A stretch of DNA of 64,000 nucleotides from Antarcticimicrobium sp040365005 (GCF_040365005.1 NZ_BAABWV010000001.1:186001-250000), one strand, 5' to 3'. Positions 42,288-52,156 are shown, counted from the first letter of the stretch. The notes: generated by a model not told the origin, from the sequence alone. Made by a program: numbers and translations.

Positions 42288-43400
42288 TCACCGCGCCGCC
42301 AACGCGTCCTGCAACAATTCGCGCACCGCCTCGCCCGGCACGTCCGAGGTGACAAAGGCCTCGCCGATTCCGCGCGCGAGGATAAAGCGGAGCTGACCGT
42401 CCACCACCTTCTTGTCCTGCGCCATCAGATCGCACAGCCCGGCGGCATCCGGCAGATCGCCCGGAATGTCGGCCAAGTCCACCTTTGTCCCCATCGCGCG
42501 CAGATGCGCCCGCACCCGGCTCGGGTCCTCCTGCGAACACAGGCCCAACCGCGCCGACAGCTCGAAGGCCAGCGCGCAGCCGATCGCCACCCCCTCGCCA
42601 TGCAGCAGCCGGTCGGAATAACCCGTCGCCGCCTCCAGCGCATGGCAGAACGTATGCCCGAGATTGAGCAGCGCGCGGTCGCCCTGCTCGGTCTCGTCGC
42701 GCACGACGATATCGGCCTTCATCTGCACCGACCGGGTCACCGCCCGCACCCGCGCACTCATGTCGCCGGCGGCCAGAGCCGGCCCCTCGGCCTCAAGCCA
42801 AGCAAAGAACTCCGCGTCCCCCAGCATCCCGTACTTGATCACCTCGCCGTAGCCGGCCAGGAAATCGCGCGGAGTCAGCGTGTTCAGCACGGCGGTATCG
42901 GCCAGCACCAGCGACGGCTGGTGAAAGGCGCCGACCAAGTTCTTGCCCTGCGCCGTGTTGATCCCGGTCTTGCCCCCGACCGAACTGTCGACCTGCGCCA
43001 GCAGGGAGGTCGGGATCTGGACAAAGCGCACGCCCCGGCGCAGCACCGATGCGGCGAACCCGGCCAGGTCGCCGATCACCCCGCCGCCCAGGGCGACGAC
43101 AATATCGCGCCGCTCGACCTTCTGCTCCAGCAGCCATTCGACGGCGCGGGTGAACTGCGGCCAGCCCTTGGTCGCCTCTCCCGGCGACAGCGCCAGCGCC
43201 ACCATCTCGACCCCGGCGGCGGCCAGCCCGGCGCGCAGCGCCTCGAGATGCAGCGCGGCGACCGTCTCGTCGGTCAGCACCGCCACCCGTGGCCGCGCCA
43301 GCAGCGGCGCAATGCGCGCGCCCGCCTCATCGATCAGGCCCGGGCCGATCTGCACGTCATAGGCCCGATCGCCCAACGCTACATGGACGCATTCCGTCAT
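42288..43400 (-). CDS. aroB: 3-dehydroquinate synthase
   Basis: The 370-residue protein has VVALGGGVIGDLAGFAAS, RFVQIPTSLLAQVDSSVGGK, the Lys/Glu segment AGYGEVIKYGML and metal-binding histidines in LNLGHTFCHALEA and HGEGVAIG. It makes 3-dehydroquinate in the shikimate pathway. The start at 43400 overlaps the aroK stop by 4 bp (ATGA), the usual aroK-aroB coupling. Confidence 0.97.
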   Translation of the reverse strand: MTECVHVALGDRAYDVQIGPGLIDEAGARIAPLLARPRVAVLTDETVAALHLEALRAGLAAAGVEMVALALSPGEATKGWPQFTRAVEWLLEQKVERRDIVVALGGGVIGDLAGFAASVLRRGVRFVQIPTSLLAQVDSSVGGKTGINTAQGKNLVGAFHQPSLVLADTAVLNTLTPRDFLAGYGEVIKYGMLGDAEFFAWLEAEGPALAAGDMSARVRAVTRSVQMKADIVVRDETEQGDRALLNLGHTFCHALEAATGYSDRLLHGEGVAIGCALAFELSARLGLCSQEDPSRVRAHLRAMGTKVDLADIPGDLPDAAGLCDLMAQDKKVVDGQLRFILARGIGEAFVTSDVPGEAVRELLQDALAAR

Positions 43401-44011
43401 TCTTCCGGCTCCAATACATCGGGGCGCGTGGCCAGCGCGGCCAGCACCCGGTCCACCATCCCCTCGACCGAGACCTGCGCATCCGAGACCACGGCAAGAT
43501 CGGCCTCGGCGTAGAACGGCACGCGCTGTTCGTAAAGATCGCGCAGCGTCGCCTTCGGGTCGGGGGTTTTCAACAACGGGCGGGTGTCGCGGTGGCGCAC
43601 CCGGCCCCACAGCACCGGCAGATCCGCGTTCAGCCAGACCGAGACGCCCTTGTCCGAGATCGTCTTTCGGTTCTCGGCCGACAGAAAGGCGCCGCCCCCG
43701 GTAGACAGCACGCCGCGCGCGTCCACCAGCAGCCGGGCGATCACCTGGGCCTCTTTCTTGCGAAAGAAGGCCTCGCCGTCGCGCGCGAAGATCTCCGGGA
43801 TGGTCATGTTGGCCGCCTCTTCGATCTCGTGATCGCTGTCGAGGAACGGCACCCCCAGCCTTGCGGCCAGGGCGCGGCCGACTGCGGTCTTGCCCGCCCC
43901 CATCATGCCGACCATGACGATGGTCTTTTTCAGCCGCCCGGGCCGGCCGGCGCCGTCTCCGGCGGGCGCAACCGTGCTCGATTTGGCGACACTATGCTCA
44001 ATTTCGCTCAT
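43397..44011 (-). CDS. aroK: shikimate kinase
   Basis: The 204-residue protein has the P-loop GMMGAGKTAVGRALA (35-49) and shikimate-binding DSDHEIE. LSTGGGAFLS and the R-containing lid segment RPLLKTPDPKATL follow. An N-terminal extension of about 30 residues precedes the kinase fold, as in other Rhodobacteraceae. The ATG at 44011 is preferred over the upstream in-frame start. Divergent from a 49-aa membrane protein gene across 83 bp. Confidence 0.96.
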   Translation of the reverse strand: MSEIEHSVAKSSTVAPAGDGAGRPGRLKKTIVMVGMMGAGKTAVGRALAARLGVPFLDSDHEIEEAANMTIPEIFARDGEAFFRKKEAQVIARLLVDARGVLSTGGGAFLSAENRKTISDKGVSVWLNADLPVLWGRVRHRDTRPLLKTPDPKATLRDLYEQRVPFYAEADLAVVSDAQVSVEGMVDRVLAALATRPDVLEPEE

Positions 44012-44094
44012 TCTGTAGTGAATGACGTGATCTTGCCCAAAAGGCCATATATAAGTTGAGCAAAACGGCAGAGGCACGGGCAGAGGGAACACTC

Positions 44095-44244
44095 ATGGGG
44101 CGCTTGATCAAGTACTTGTTCTACCTTCTTATTCTCGCCGCGATCGGCTTGGTGATCTACGCATATCTGGGGCCGTGGTTCGGTGCCGATTTCTCGCCGC
44201 CGCGCGCCGAGATCCGGCAACCGGTGACGCTGCATGCGAACTAG
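44095..44244 (+). CDS. 49-aa single-helix membrane protein
   Basis: The product begins MGRLIKYLFYLLILAAIGLV and has one transmembrane helix (about 6-27), then a short periplasmic or cytoplasmic tail (YAYLGPWFGADFSPPRAEIR). AGAGGG lies 8 nt before the ATG at 44095. Its 3' end overlaps the next gene by 11 bp in another frame, so translation is probably coupled. Function unknown; the location next to an exported 508-aa protein suggests a common envelope role. Confidence 0.75.
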   Translation: MGRLIKYLFYLLILAAIGLVIYAYLGPWFGADFSPPRAEIRQPVTLHAN

Positions 44245-45760
44245 GGTCGCGCTGGTCGCACTATGGCTGCCGTTGGCCGCCACCGCCGAGGAACCGCTTT
44301 CGGCGATCGACTGGCTGGGTCAGGCCCACCCGTCGTCCCTGCCCGGACCGGTGCTGCTGGAACCGCCGGTGGCCGAACATGCCCTTGGCCCCGAGATCGA
44401 GGTCAGCGCGCTGGAGGAACTGGCGCCGCCGGTCGGGCTGGTACCGCCCGATATCACCGGGCTGCCGGTCGATCTGTGGCGCGGCAGCGATGCACGGCAA
44501 CTGGCCCGCCTGATCAAATCCGCCCCGGTCGAGACCAGCCCGGCGATGCAGGCGCTGTTCTATACCCTGCTGCTGGCCGAGAAACGCCCGCCGCCGGGGG
44601 CCTCGCGGCAGGCGGCCGAGTCGCTGTTGCTGGCCCAGATCGACCGGCTGATCGACCTTGGCGCCACCGATCCAGCCCTGGCCCTGACCGAGATTGCCGG
44701 CCCGCCCCGGTCGCGGGCGCTGTTCCGGCGCTGGTTCGACGCCACGCTCCTGGTCGGGCAGGAGGACGACAGCTGCGCCGCGCTCGAGGCACAGCCGCAC
44801 CTGGCCCCGGATTTCGCCGCGACGATCTTTTGCACGCTGCGCGCCGGCGACTGGCAGACCGCCGCGCTGACGCTTGAAACCGCCCATGCGCTGGAACTGT
44901 TGCCGCGTGCCCAGCTTGACCTGCTGGACCGGTTCCTCAGCCCCGAGATCTTCGAGGGGGCGCCGCCCCTGCCCGCCCCCGATTCCCCCGATCCGCTGAC
45001 CTTCCGCTTGTTCGAGGCCATCGGCGAACGGATGCCCAGCACCCGCCTGCCGCGCGCCTTTGCCAATGCCGATCTGCGTGACCTGGCCGGCTGGAAGGCC
45101 CAGATCGAGGCCGCCGAGCGTCTGACCCGGATCGGCGCGCTCAATCCCAACAAGCTTCTGGGTCTTTACACCGAACGCGCCCCGGCGGCCTCGGGCGGGG
45201 TCTGGGACCGGGTCGCGGCGGTGCAACGGTTCGATACCGCGCTGAACACCGGCAGCGCCGAGGCGGTGACGAAGACCTTGCCCGCCGTCTGGAAACAGGT
45301 CCGCGCCGCCGGGCTCGAGGTGCCCTTTGCCAATCTCTTCGCCGACCGTCTGGCCGCCTACCCGCTGACCGGCGCGGTCGGGGCGCTGGCCTGGCGCGTC
45401 CGGTTGCTGTCGCCCGGATACGAGACCGCCGCGCGCACCCCGCCGGATGACGGGGGAGACACCGTTTTCCTTGCCAAGCTGGCCCAGGGCGCGCCCGGTG
45501 ACGCGGTACCGCCGAACGACCGGGCGCAGGCCATATCCGAGGGGTTCTCCGGCACCGCTCAGCCCCCGCAGGAGGTTCGGACCGCCCTCGACGACGGCCG
45601 CCTGGGCGAGGTGATCCTGCGCGGAATCTCCTTGTTCGACAGCGGCGCGCGCGGCAATCCCGCCGACCTCACCGCCGCGCTGGCGACCCTGCGCGCCATC
45701 GGGCTCGAAGACACCGCGCGGCGTGGCGCGCTGCAACTGATGCTGATCGGCCGGACCTGA
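44234..45760 (+). CDS. 508-aa exported protein of unknown function
   Basis: The protein has an N-terminal signal peptide (about 1-18, RVALVALWLPLAATAEE). A long helical, Ala/Leu-rich body resembles antiparallel helix repeats, and two cysteines (DDSCAALE, TIFCTLRAGDW) lie near 180-205. I recognise no catalytic motif. It follows the 49-aa membrane protein and ends 1 bp before xerD, so it is in one operon with both. A periplasmic scaffold or binding role is possible but not shown. Confidence 0.8.
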   Translation: MRTRVALVALWLPLAATAEEPLSAIDWLGQAHPSSLPGPVLLEPPVAEHALGPEIEVSALEELAPPVGLVPPDITGLPVDLWRGSDARQLARLIKSAPVETSPAMQALFYTLLLAEKRPPPGASRQAAESLLLAQIDRLIDLGATDPALALTEIAGPPRSRALFRRWFDATLLVGQEDDSCAALEAQPHLAPDFAATIFCTLRAGDWQTAALTLETAHALELLPRAQLDLLDRFLSPEIFEGAPPLPAPDSPDPLTFRLFEAIGERMPSTRLPRAFANADLRDLAGWKAQIEAAERLTRIGALNPNKLLGLYTERAPAASGGVWDRVAAVQRFDTALNTGSAEAVTKTLPAVWKQVRAAGLEVPFANLFADRLAAYPLTGAVGALAWRVRLLSPGYETAARTPPDDGGDTVFLAKLAQGAPGDAVPPNDRAQAISEGFSGTAQPPQEVRTALDDGRLGEVILRGISLFDSGARGNPADLTAALATLRAIGLEDTARRGALQLMLIGRT

Positions 45761-45761
45761 G

Positions 45762-46715
45762 ATGGCGGCCCCCTCGGATCACGCCGGCTGGATCAGCGGC
45801 TTTCTGGAGGCGCAGGCGGCGGAACTGGGCGCGGCCACCAACACCCAACTGGCCTATGGCCGTGACCTCAAGGATTTCGCCGGCTGGCTCGACCGGCGCA
45901 ACAGCGACTTTGCCAGCGCCGACCGCGCCGTGATCGAGGCCTATCTGGTCGATTGCGATGCGCAAGGGCTGTCGCGCGCCACCCGCGCTCGGCGGCTCTC
46001 GGCGATCAGGCAGCTGTACCGCTTTGCCTTCGAGGAGGGCTGGCGCGCCGACAGCCCGGCGATCCAGATTCGCGGCCCCGGACGTGACAAGCGGTTGCCC
46101 AAAACCCTCGACGTGCCGGATGTCGACAGGCTGCTGGCGGCAGCGCGGGAAACCGGGCGCAGCCCGGCGGACCGGCTGCGCAACACCTGCCTGATGGAGC
46201 TGCTCTATGCCACCGGCATGCGGGTGAGCGAATTGGTCTCGCTGCCCGCCGCCGCCGCGCGCGGCGATCCCAACATGCTGCTGGTGCGCGGCAAGGGCGA
46301 CAAGGAGCGGATGGTGCCGCTGTCACCGCCGGCGCGGGCTGCGCTGGCCACATGGCTGGCCGAACGCGACGCGACCGACGAGAAAGCCGTGGCCAAGGGC
46401 GCCGCCCCGTCGCCGTTCCTGTTCCCGTCGCGCGGAAAATCCGGCCACCTGACGCGGCACCGCTTCTACCTGCTGATCAAGGAACTGGCGGTCACCGGCG
46501 GTGTCGATCCGGCCCGGGTCACGCCACACACCCTGCGCCACGCCTTTGCCACCCATCTTCTGGCCAATGGCGCCGACCTGCGCGCGATCCAGACGCTGCT
46601 GGGACACGCCGATATATCCACCACCGAGATCTATACCCATGTGCTGGACGAGCGCCTTTCGGAACTGGTGCTGGAGCATCATCCGCTGGCGCAGCCCCGC
46701 AAAGACGGGAACTGA
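45762..46715 (+). CDS. xerD: site-specific tyrosine recombinase XerD
   Basis: The 317-residue protein has an N-terminal SAM-like core-binding domain (about 5-95) and the catalytic set R154, K178, H256, R259, H282 and Y291. HTLRHAFATHLL and LLGHADISTTEIYTHV are XerD signatures. With XerC it resolves chromosome dimers at dif. No dif-like site was noticed in this window. It is the third gene of the operon with the 49-aa and 508-aa proteins. Confidence 0.95.
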   Translation: MAAPSDHAGWISGFLEAQAAELGAATNTQLAYGRDLKDFAGWLDRRNSDFASADRAVIEAYLVDCDAQGLSRATRARRLSAIRQLYRFAFEEGWRADSPAIQIRGPGRDKRLPKTLDVPDVDRLLAAARETGRSPADRLRNTCLMELLYATGMRVSELVSLPAAAARGDPNMLLVRGKGDKERMVPLSPPARAALATWLAERDATDEKAVAKGAAPSPFLFPSRGKSGHLTRHRFYLLIKELAVTGGVDPARVTPHTLRHAFATHLLANGADLRAIQTLLGHADISTTEIYTHVLDERLSELVLEHHPLAQPRKDGN

Positions 46716-46786
46716 CCCGACGCGGTCTTGATAACCGCCCGGTCCATCCCCATAACCGAATGCAGGACAAAGGGCATTCTATTCCG

Positions 46787-48094
46787 ATGGAGACCATCTC
46801 GACCCACCTCGACACCGCTTTCTGGGGAACGGTGGGCGGCATTCTGTTGCTGCTGATCCTCTCGGGGTTCTTTTCCGGTTCCGAAACCGCGCTGACCGCC
46901 GCTTCGCGCGGGAAACTGCGCGCGCAGGCCGACAAGGGATCGCGCGGGGCTGAAAAGGCGCTGCGCATCACCGAGGACAACGAACGGCTGATCGGTTCGG
47001 TGCTTCTGGGCAACAACCTCGTCAACATCCTTGCTGCCTCGCTGGCGACCGCGCTGTTTACCCGGGTCTTTGGCGAAAGCGGCGTGGCGCTGGCGACGCT
47101 GGTGATGACCTTTCTGGTGCTGATCTTTGCCGAGGTGCTGCCAAAGACCTATGCGATCACCAACTCGGAAAAGGCCGCCGCCGCCGTCGCGCCGCTGATC
47201 GGCGTCATCGTCACCGTCTTTTCCCCCATCGTCGCCGCGGTGCGGCTGCTGGTGCGCGCGGTGCTGCGGGTGTTCGGCGTGCGCATCGACCCCGACAGCC
47301 AGGTGCTCGCCGTGCGCGAGGAGATCGCCGGCGCGCTGCAACTGGGCCATTCCGAGGGGGTGGTCGAGAAAGAGGACCGCGACCGCATCCTCGGGGCGCT
47401 CGACCTTGGCGACCGCACCGTCGAAGAGATCATGCTGCACCGCTCGGGGATCGAGATGATCGACGCCGCATCCGCCCCGCAGGACATCTTTGCCCAATGC
47501 GTCAACAGCCCCCATACCCGGCTGCCGGTGTTCCGCGACGAGCCTGAGAACATCATCGGCGTGATCCACGCCAAGGACCTGCTGCGCGCCATGTACAAGC
47601 GGATCGGCGGCCCCGACGGAACGCCCGACGCGTTGCGCGGGTTCCAGATCACCGACGTGGCCAAGCCGCCCTATTTCGTCCCCGAGACCACGACACTGGA
47701 CGACCAGATGCGACAGTTCCTGCGGATGCGGTCGCATTTCGGGCTGGTGGTCGATGAATACGGCTCGCTGCAGGGGCTGATCACGCTCGAGGACATCCTC
47801 GAGGAGATCGTCGGCGAGATCACCGACGAGTTCGACGTCGACGCCGACCACCCGGTCCGCAAGACCGAGGACGGGCAATACCTTGTCGATGGCGCCATGA
47901 CGATCCGCGACCTCAACCGCGCCACCGACTGGCAGCTTCCCGATGACGAGGCCAACACCGTCGCCGGGCTGGTCATCCACGAGGCGCAGATGATCCCGAC
48001 CGTCGGGCAGGTGTTCTCGTTCCACCATTTCCGCTTCGAGGTGATGGAGCGCGAGGGCAACCGCGTCACCGCGCTCAAGATCCGACCGCTATGA
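46787..48094 (+). CDS. CNNM/CorC-family membrane protein with CBS domains
   Basis: This protein of about 435 residues has an N-terminal DUF21/CNNM membrane domain (GILLLLILSGFFSGSETAL, then helices to about 190), a CBS pair (about 205-335) and a CorC/HlyC C-terminal domain (DQMRQFLRMRSHFGLVVDEYG, later NTVAGLVIHEAQMIPTVGQV). Such proteins are linked to magnesium or cobalt efflux. I chose the ATG at 46787; ATG 46760 is an alternative. Coupled to the next gene by a 4-bp overlap. Confidence 0.9.
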   Translation: METISTHLDTAFWGTVGGILLLLILSGFFSGSETALTAASRGKLRAQADKGSRGAEKALRITEDNERLIGSVLLGNNLVNILAASLATALFTRVFGESGVALATLVMTFLVLIFAEVLPKTYAITNSEKAAAAVAPLIGVIVTVFSPIVAAVRLLVRAVLRVFGVRIDPDSQVLAVREEIAGALQLGHSEGVVEKEDRDRILGALDLGDRTVEEIMLHRSGIEMIDAASAPQDIFAQCVNSPHTRLPVFRDEPENIIGVIHAKDLLRAMYKRIGGPDGTPDALRGFQITDVAKPPYFVPETTTLDDQMRQFLRMRSHFGLVVDEYGSLQGLITLEDILEEIVGEITDEFDVDADHPVRKTEDGQYLVDGAMTIRDLNRATDWQLPDDEANTVAGLVIHEAQMIPTVGQVFSFHHFRFEVMEREGNRVTALKIRPL

Positions 48095-49725
48095 CCGGCC
48101 ATCTGGGCGCGCTGCGCGGCTGGATCGACGCGGTCGTGTTCGATCTGGCCCGCCAGCTGCGCTGGTCGTTCCTGCCGCCGCTGATGGTCTATTTCGCCTA
48201 TGGCGCCTCGGGGATCACCAGCGTCGTCGGCACCTTCTTCATCAAGGATTACCTTGATGTCTCGGCGGCGTTCGTGGCCGGCCTCGCCTTCTGGACCGGA
48301 CTGCCCTGGGCGCTCAAGATGCCGATGGGCCACCTTGTCGACCTGATGTGGCGATGGCGATGGGTTTTGGTGTTCATCGGCGCCGGGCTGATCGCGGCCA
48401 GTTTCACCATCATGTACGGGCTCGCCAACCGCACCCCCTGGATGACCGAGGTGATGCCGGTGACGGCCTGGTTCGTGCTCGCTTCGCTGCTGTCGCCTTG
48501 CGGCTACGTGATCCAGGATTCGGTGGCCGACGCGCTCTCGGTCGAGGCGGTGCCGAAACTCGACGCCACCGGCGCGCCGCTGGACGACGACACCCTGCGC
48601 GCCCAGCATACCACCATGCAGACGCTGGGCCGCGTCGCGCTGATCGGCGCATTGACGGTGGTCGCCGCGCTCAACATCACGCTGTTCTCGGGGATCGAGG
48701 CGCTGCCGCTGGCCGAACAGGGCGCCGTCTATGGCCGGGTCTACCTGATGGGGCTGGCGATCCCGGTGATCTCGGTCTCCGGGGTGATCCTCGCCATGAT
48801 CCAGCAACGGCGCCACATCGCCGCGCTGGTCGCCCGGGGGATCAGCCGCACCGAGGCCGAGGCACAGTTCGCCCCCGAGAGTGGCGCGGTCAAACCCAAC
48901 TGGTCCTATTTCATCGGCGGCGGTCTGTTCGTCGCGGTGACACTGACGGTCGGCCTGTCCGACATGCCCTATTCGCAGGAAATCATCTTTGCCGGCTCGA
49001 TGGCGGTGGTGCTGTTTCTCATGCGCCAGCTCATCGCCGTGCTGGAGCCGGCCAAGGCCCGCGCGCTGATCGGCACCGCGATCATCATCTTCATCTTCCG
49101 CGCGACACCGCTTCCCGGCGCCGGCGCGACCTGGTTCACCATCGACGAGCTGGGGTTCGACCAACAGTTCCTCGCGGTGCTGTCGCTGATCATCTCAATG
49201 CTTACGCTGGTGGGCATGTTCGTGCTCCGCCCGCTGATGGCCAACCATTCCATCGTCTATATCGTGGTGCTGCTGTCGCTGGCGGCGGGGCTGCTGTCGC
49301 TGCCCAACATCGGGCTGTTCTACGGGGTCCAGACCTGGACCGCCGCGCTGACCGGCGGCATCGTGGACGCCCGCTTCATCGCCATCATCGACGCCGCGGT
49401 GGAAAGCCCGCTGGGCCAGATCGCGATGATCCCGATGCTGGCCTGGATCGCCCGCAACGCGCCGGAAAACCTCAAGGCGACGTTCTTTGCGGTCATGGCC
49501 TCCTTCACCAACCTGGCGCTCTCGGCCAGCAGCCTCGGCACCCGCTACATGAACGAGATCTTCACCGTCACGCGCGAGGTGCGCGACGAGGCCGGCGCGC
49601 TGGTCACCCCGGCGGATTATTCGCAACTGGGCTGGCTCCTGATCACCGTGGCGCTGATCACCGTGGCGCTGCCGCTGCTGGCCGTGGTCGTGGTCCAGAA
49701 CTCGCCCCTGCGCACCCCGGACTGA
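48091..49725 (+). CDS. BT1/folate-biopterin-type major facilitator
   Basis: The 544-residue protein has about 12 membrane helices. The segment VYFAYGASGITSVVGTFFIK followed by LPWALKMPMGHLVDL resembles the BT1 family (folate-biopterin transporters, known from protists, plants and cyanobacteria). The last periplasmic part and C-terminus are less typical. The substrate is unknown. It overlaps the CorC-like gene by 4 bp and converges with an FAD/GcvT dehydrogenase. Confidence 0.72.
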   Translation: MTGHLGALRGWIDAVVFDLARQLRWSFLPPLMVYFAYGASGITSVVGTFFIKDYLDVSAAFVAGLAFWTGLPWALKMPMGHLVDLMWRWRWVLVFIGAGLIAASFTIMYGLANRTPWMTEVMPVTAWFVLASLLSPCGYVIQDSVADALSVEAVPKLDATGAPLDDDTLRAQHTTMQTLGRVALIGALTVVAALNITLFSGIEALPLAEQGAVYGRVYLMGLAIPVISVSGVILAMIQQRRHIAALVARGISRTEAEAQFAPESGAVKPNWSYFIGGGLFVAVTLTVGLSDMPYSQEIIFAGSMAVVLFLMRQLIAVLEPAKARALIGTAIIIFIFRATPLPGAGATWFTIDELGFDQQFLAVLSLIISMLTLVGMFVLRPLMANHSIVYIVVLLSLAAGLLSLPNIGLFYGVQTWTAALTGGIVDARFIAIIDAAVESPLGQIAMIPMLAWIARNAPENLKATFFAVMASFTNLALSASSLGTRYMNEIFTVTREVRDEAGALVTPADYSQLGWLLITVALITVALPLLAVVVVQNSPLRTPD

Positions 49726-49735
49726 CGCGCCCCGA

Positions 49736-52156
49736 TCACGCCCTCAGCCGCGCGCCGGTGGGATCGAATGGCGGCGCGGTCAGGATGCGCGCGCGGTGCG
49801 GACGGCCCAGCACCATCACATCCACCGCGTCCCCCGGCCCGGCGCCCCTCACGTACCCCAGCGCCAGCGACATCCCCACCGAATACCCGTAGGCGCCCGA
49901 AGTGACCCGCCCGATGCCCTCGCCATCCTTGAAAATCGGCTCACCCCCGGTGGCATCCGCGTCCGAGGCGGTCACGTCCGCCTCCTCCAGCGCCAGCAGG
50001 ACCAACTGTTCGCGCGGCGGATTTGCCAGCGTGCCCTCAACAGCGGCCTTGTTCAGGAAATCCTTGTCCAGCTTGACCAACCGGTCCAGCCCGACCTCTT
50101 GCGGCCAATACTCCGGGCTGTATTCCCGCCCCCAGGAGCCATAACCCTTTTCGATCCGCAGGCTCATCAGCGCCCGGCTGCCCACCGGCCCCGCGCCCAC
50201 CGCGCGCCCGGCCTCGATCAGGGCCGAATAGAGCCGCACCTGTTCCTCTGCCACGCAATGCAGCTCCCACCCCAAGTCGCCGGTAAAGGACACCCGCAGC
50301 GCAAGGCAATCGACGCCGCCCAGTTCGATCCGCCGGCTCGCCATGAACGGAAACTCCGCCGTTTCCAGCGAGGCATTGGTCAGCCGCTGCAGCATCTCGC
50401 GCGATGTCGGCCCGGCGACGTTGAAGCCGCAGACCGCCTCGGTCAGGCTCTCGAACACCGTCCCCTCGGGCAACGGCACCGCGCGGAAGAACCGCTGGTG
50501 ATAGCGTTCCGCCATCCCCGATCCGATCACCCAGAACTCCTCTTCGCCCAGCCGGGTCACGGTGAAATCCCCCGCGATCCCGCCCCGCTTGCCGATCAGC
50601 GGCGTCAGGCAGGACCGGCCCACGCGCGTCGGCATCCGATTGGCGAACAGCGCGTTCAGCCAATCCTCGGCCCCCGGCCCCGCCACGCGGTACTTGGCAA
50701 AGTTGGAGATATCGATGATCCCGGCCCGATCGCGCAGCATTCGGCATTCATCGCCCACCGGCCCCCACCAGTTCTGCCGGGTAAAGCCGTTGCTGTCCTG
50801 CGCGCCGGGCTCATCCGCGAACCACAACGGATGCTCCCAGCCCGCATTCAGGCCAAAGACAGCGCCCATCCGTTGCTGCATGTCATACACCGGCCGAGTG
50901 CGCGCCGGCCGCCCCGCCGCACGCTCCTCGTTCGGGAAATGGATCGAGAAGCGGTGGGCATAGACATCCCGCACCCGCGCCTTGGTAAAGGCTGTATCGG
51001 CCCAATCGCCGAACCGCGCCATGTCCCAGGCGAACATGTCGTACCTGGTCTCGCCCTCGACGATCCATTGCGCCGCCATCAACCCCATGCCGCCCGACTG
51101 GCTGAACCCCGGAATGATGCCGTTGCAGCAGAAATAGCCCGTCATCTCGGGCACCGGGCCAAATAGCACGTTGGCATCCGGCGACCAGATCATGGGCCCG
51201 TTGATCACTCGCTTGATACCTGCCGCGCCCACCGCCGGCACCCGGTCGATGGCGCGCATCATGTTTTCCTCGATCCGCTCCAGGTCGTCGGGGAACAGGT
51301 CATGCGCAAAATCCAGCGGCGTGCCCGCCTCGGCCCAGAACCGCATGTCGCGCTCATAGGCGCCGACCAGCAAGCCCTGCCCCTCCTGCCGCAGGTAATA
51401 CTCGCCGTCGCGGTCCGCGACCGAGGGCAGCCGCCGGTCCAGTGCGGCGATCTCGGCAATGGTCTCGGTCACAAAATACTGGTGCTCGGTCGGTTGCAGC
51501 GGCAGCGTCAGCCCGGCCAGTGCCGCCACCTCGCGGCCCCAGAGCCCGGCGGCGTTGATCACCCAGTCGGTGCGGATCTCGCCCTTGGGCGTGCGCACGA
51601 TCCACGATCCGTCCGGTTGCGCCTCGGTCGCCGTCACCGGGGTGAACCGATGGATCTCCGCCCCCCGCGCCCTTGCCCCCGCGGCATAGGCCTGGGTCAC
51701 GCCCGAGGGATCGACGTTGCCGCCGTCGGGTTCCCACATGATGCAGCGGATGCCGGTGAAATCGACCAGCGGATGCAGCCGCTCGGCCTCGTCGCGGCTG
51801 ACCTCGTGGAAGTTCATGCCGTACAGCTTCGCCTTGGCCGCCTGCAGCCGCAACTGGTGCTCGCGCGCCTGCGTCTGCGCGAGGTAAAGCGAGCCGGGCT
51901 GGAACACGCCACAGCCCTGCCCGGTCTCCTCCTCCAGTTCCTTGTAGAGGGACATGGTGTAATGCTGGATGCGGCTGATGTTGGTGTTGTCATGCAGCCC
52001 GTGGATATTGGCGGCGGCATGCCAGGTGGACCCGCTGGTCAGCTCGTCGCGCTCCAAGAGGACCACGTCGGTCCATCCCAGTTTGGTCAGGTGGTAAAGG
52101 ATCGAGCATCCGATGACGCCGCCGCCGATCACGACGGCCTGTGCGTGGTTCCGCAT
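49736..52156 (-). CDS. FAD-dependent oxidoreductase with GcvT domain (dimethylglycine/sarcosine dehydrogenase type)
   Basis: The 806-residue protein has an N-terminal DAO/FAD domain with AVVIGGGVIGCSILYHLTKL and the segment LTSGSTWHAA, whose histidine (H46) is the likely covalent FAD site as in dimethylglycine dehydrogenase. C-terminal GcvT and GcvT_C folate-binding domains occupy about 435-790. Such enzymes demethylate N-methylated glycines and pass the one-carbon unit to tetrahydrofolate. GGAG precedes the ATG at 52156. A divergent paralogue lies 215 bp away. Confidence 0.9.
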   Translation of the reverse strand: MRNHAQAVVIGGGVIGCSILYHLTKLGWTDVVLLERDELTSGSTWHAAANIHGLHDNTNISRIQHYTMSLYKELEEETGQGCGVFQPGSLYLAQTQAREHQLRLQAAKAKLYGMNFHEVSRDEAERLHPLVDFTGIRCIMWEPDGGNVDPSGVTQAYAAGARARGAEIHRFTPVTATEAQPDGSWIVRTPKGEIRTDWVINAAGLWGREVAALAGLTLPLQPTEHQYFVTETIAEIAALDRRLPSVADRDGEYYLRQEGQGLLVGAYERDMRFWAEAGTPLDFAHDLFPDDLERIEENMMRAIDRVPAVGAAGIKRVINGPMIWSPDANVLFGPVPEMTGYFCCNGIIPGFSQSGGMGLMAAQWIVEGETRYDMFAWDMARFGDWADTAFTKARVRDVYAHRFSIHFPNEERAAGRPARTRPVYDMQQRMGAVFGLNAGWEHPLWFADEPGAQDSNGFTRQNWWGPVGDECRMLRDRAGIIDISNFAKYRVAGPGAEDWLNALFANRMPTRVGRSCLTPLIGKRGGIAGDFTVTRLGEEEFWVIGSGMAERYHQRFFRAVPLPEGTVFESLTEAVCGFNVAGPTSREMLQRLTNASLETAEFPFMASRRIELGGVDCLALRVSFTGDLGWELHCVAEEQVRLYSALIEAGRAVGAGPVGSRALMSLRIEKGYGSWGREYSPEYWPQEVGLDRLVKLDKDFLNKAAVEGTLANPPREQLVLLALEEADVTASDADATGGEPIFKDGEGIGRVTSGAYGYSVGMSLALGYVRGAGPGDAVDVMVLGRPHRARILTAPPFDPTGARLRA

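Noticed and set aside
45762..46715. Tyrosine recombinase as a mark of an integrated element
   Set aside because: It is XerD by length and signatures, sits in a chromosomal operon, and no att sites, phage or mobility genes are near.
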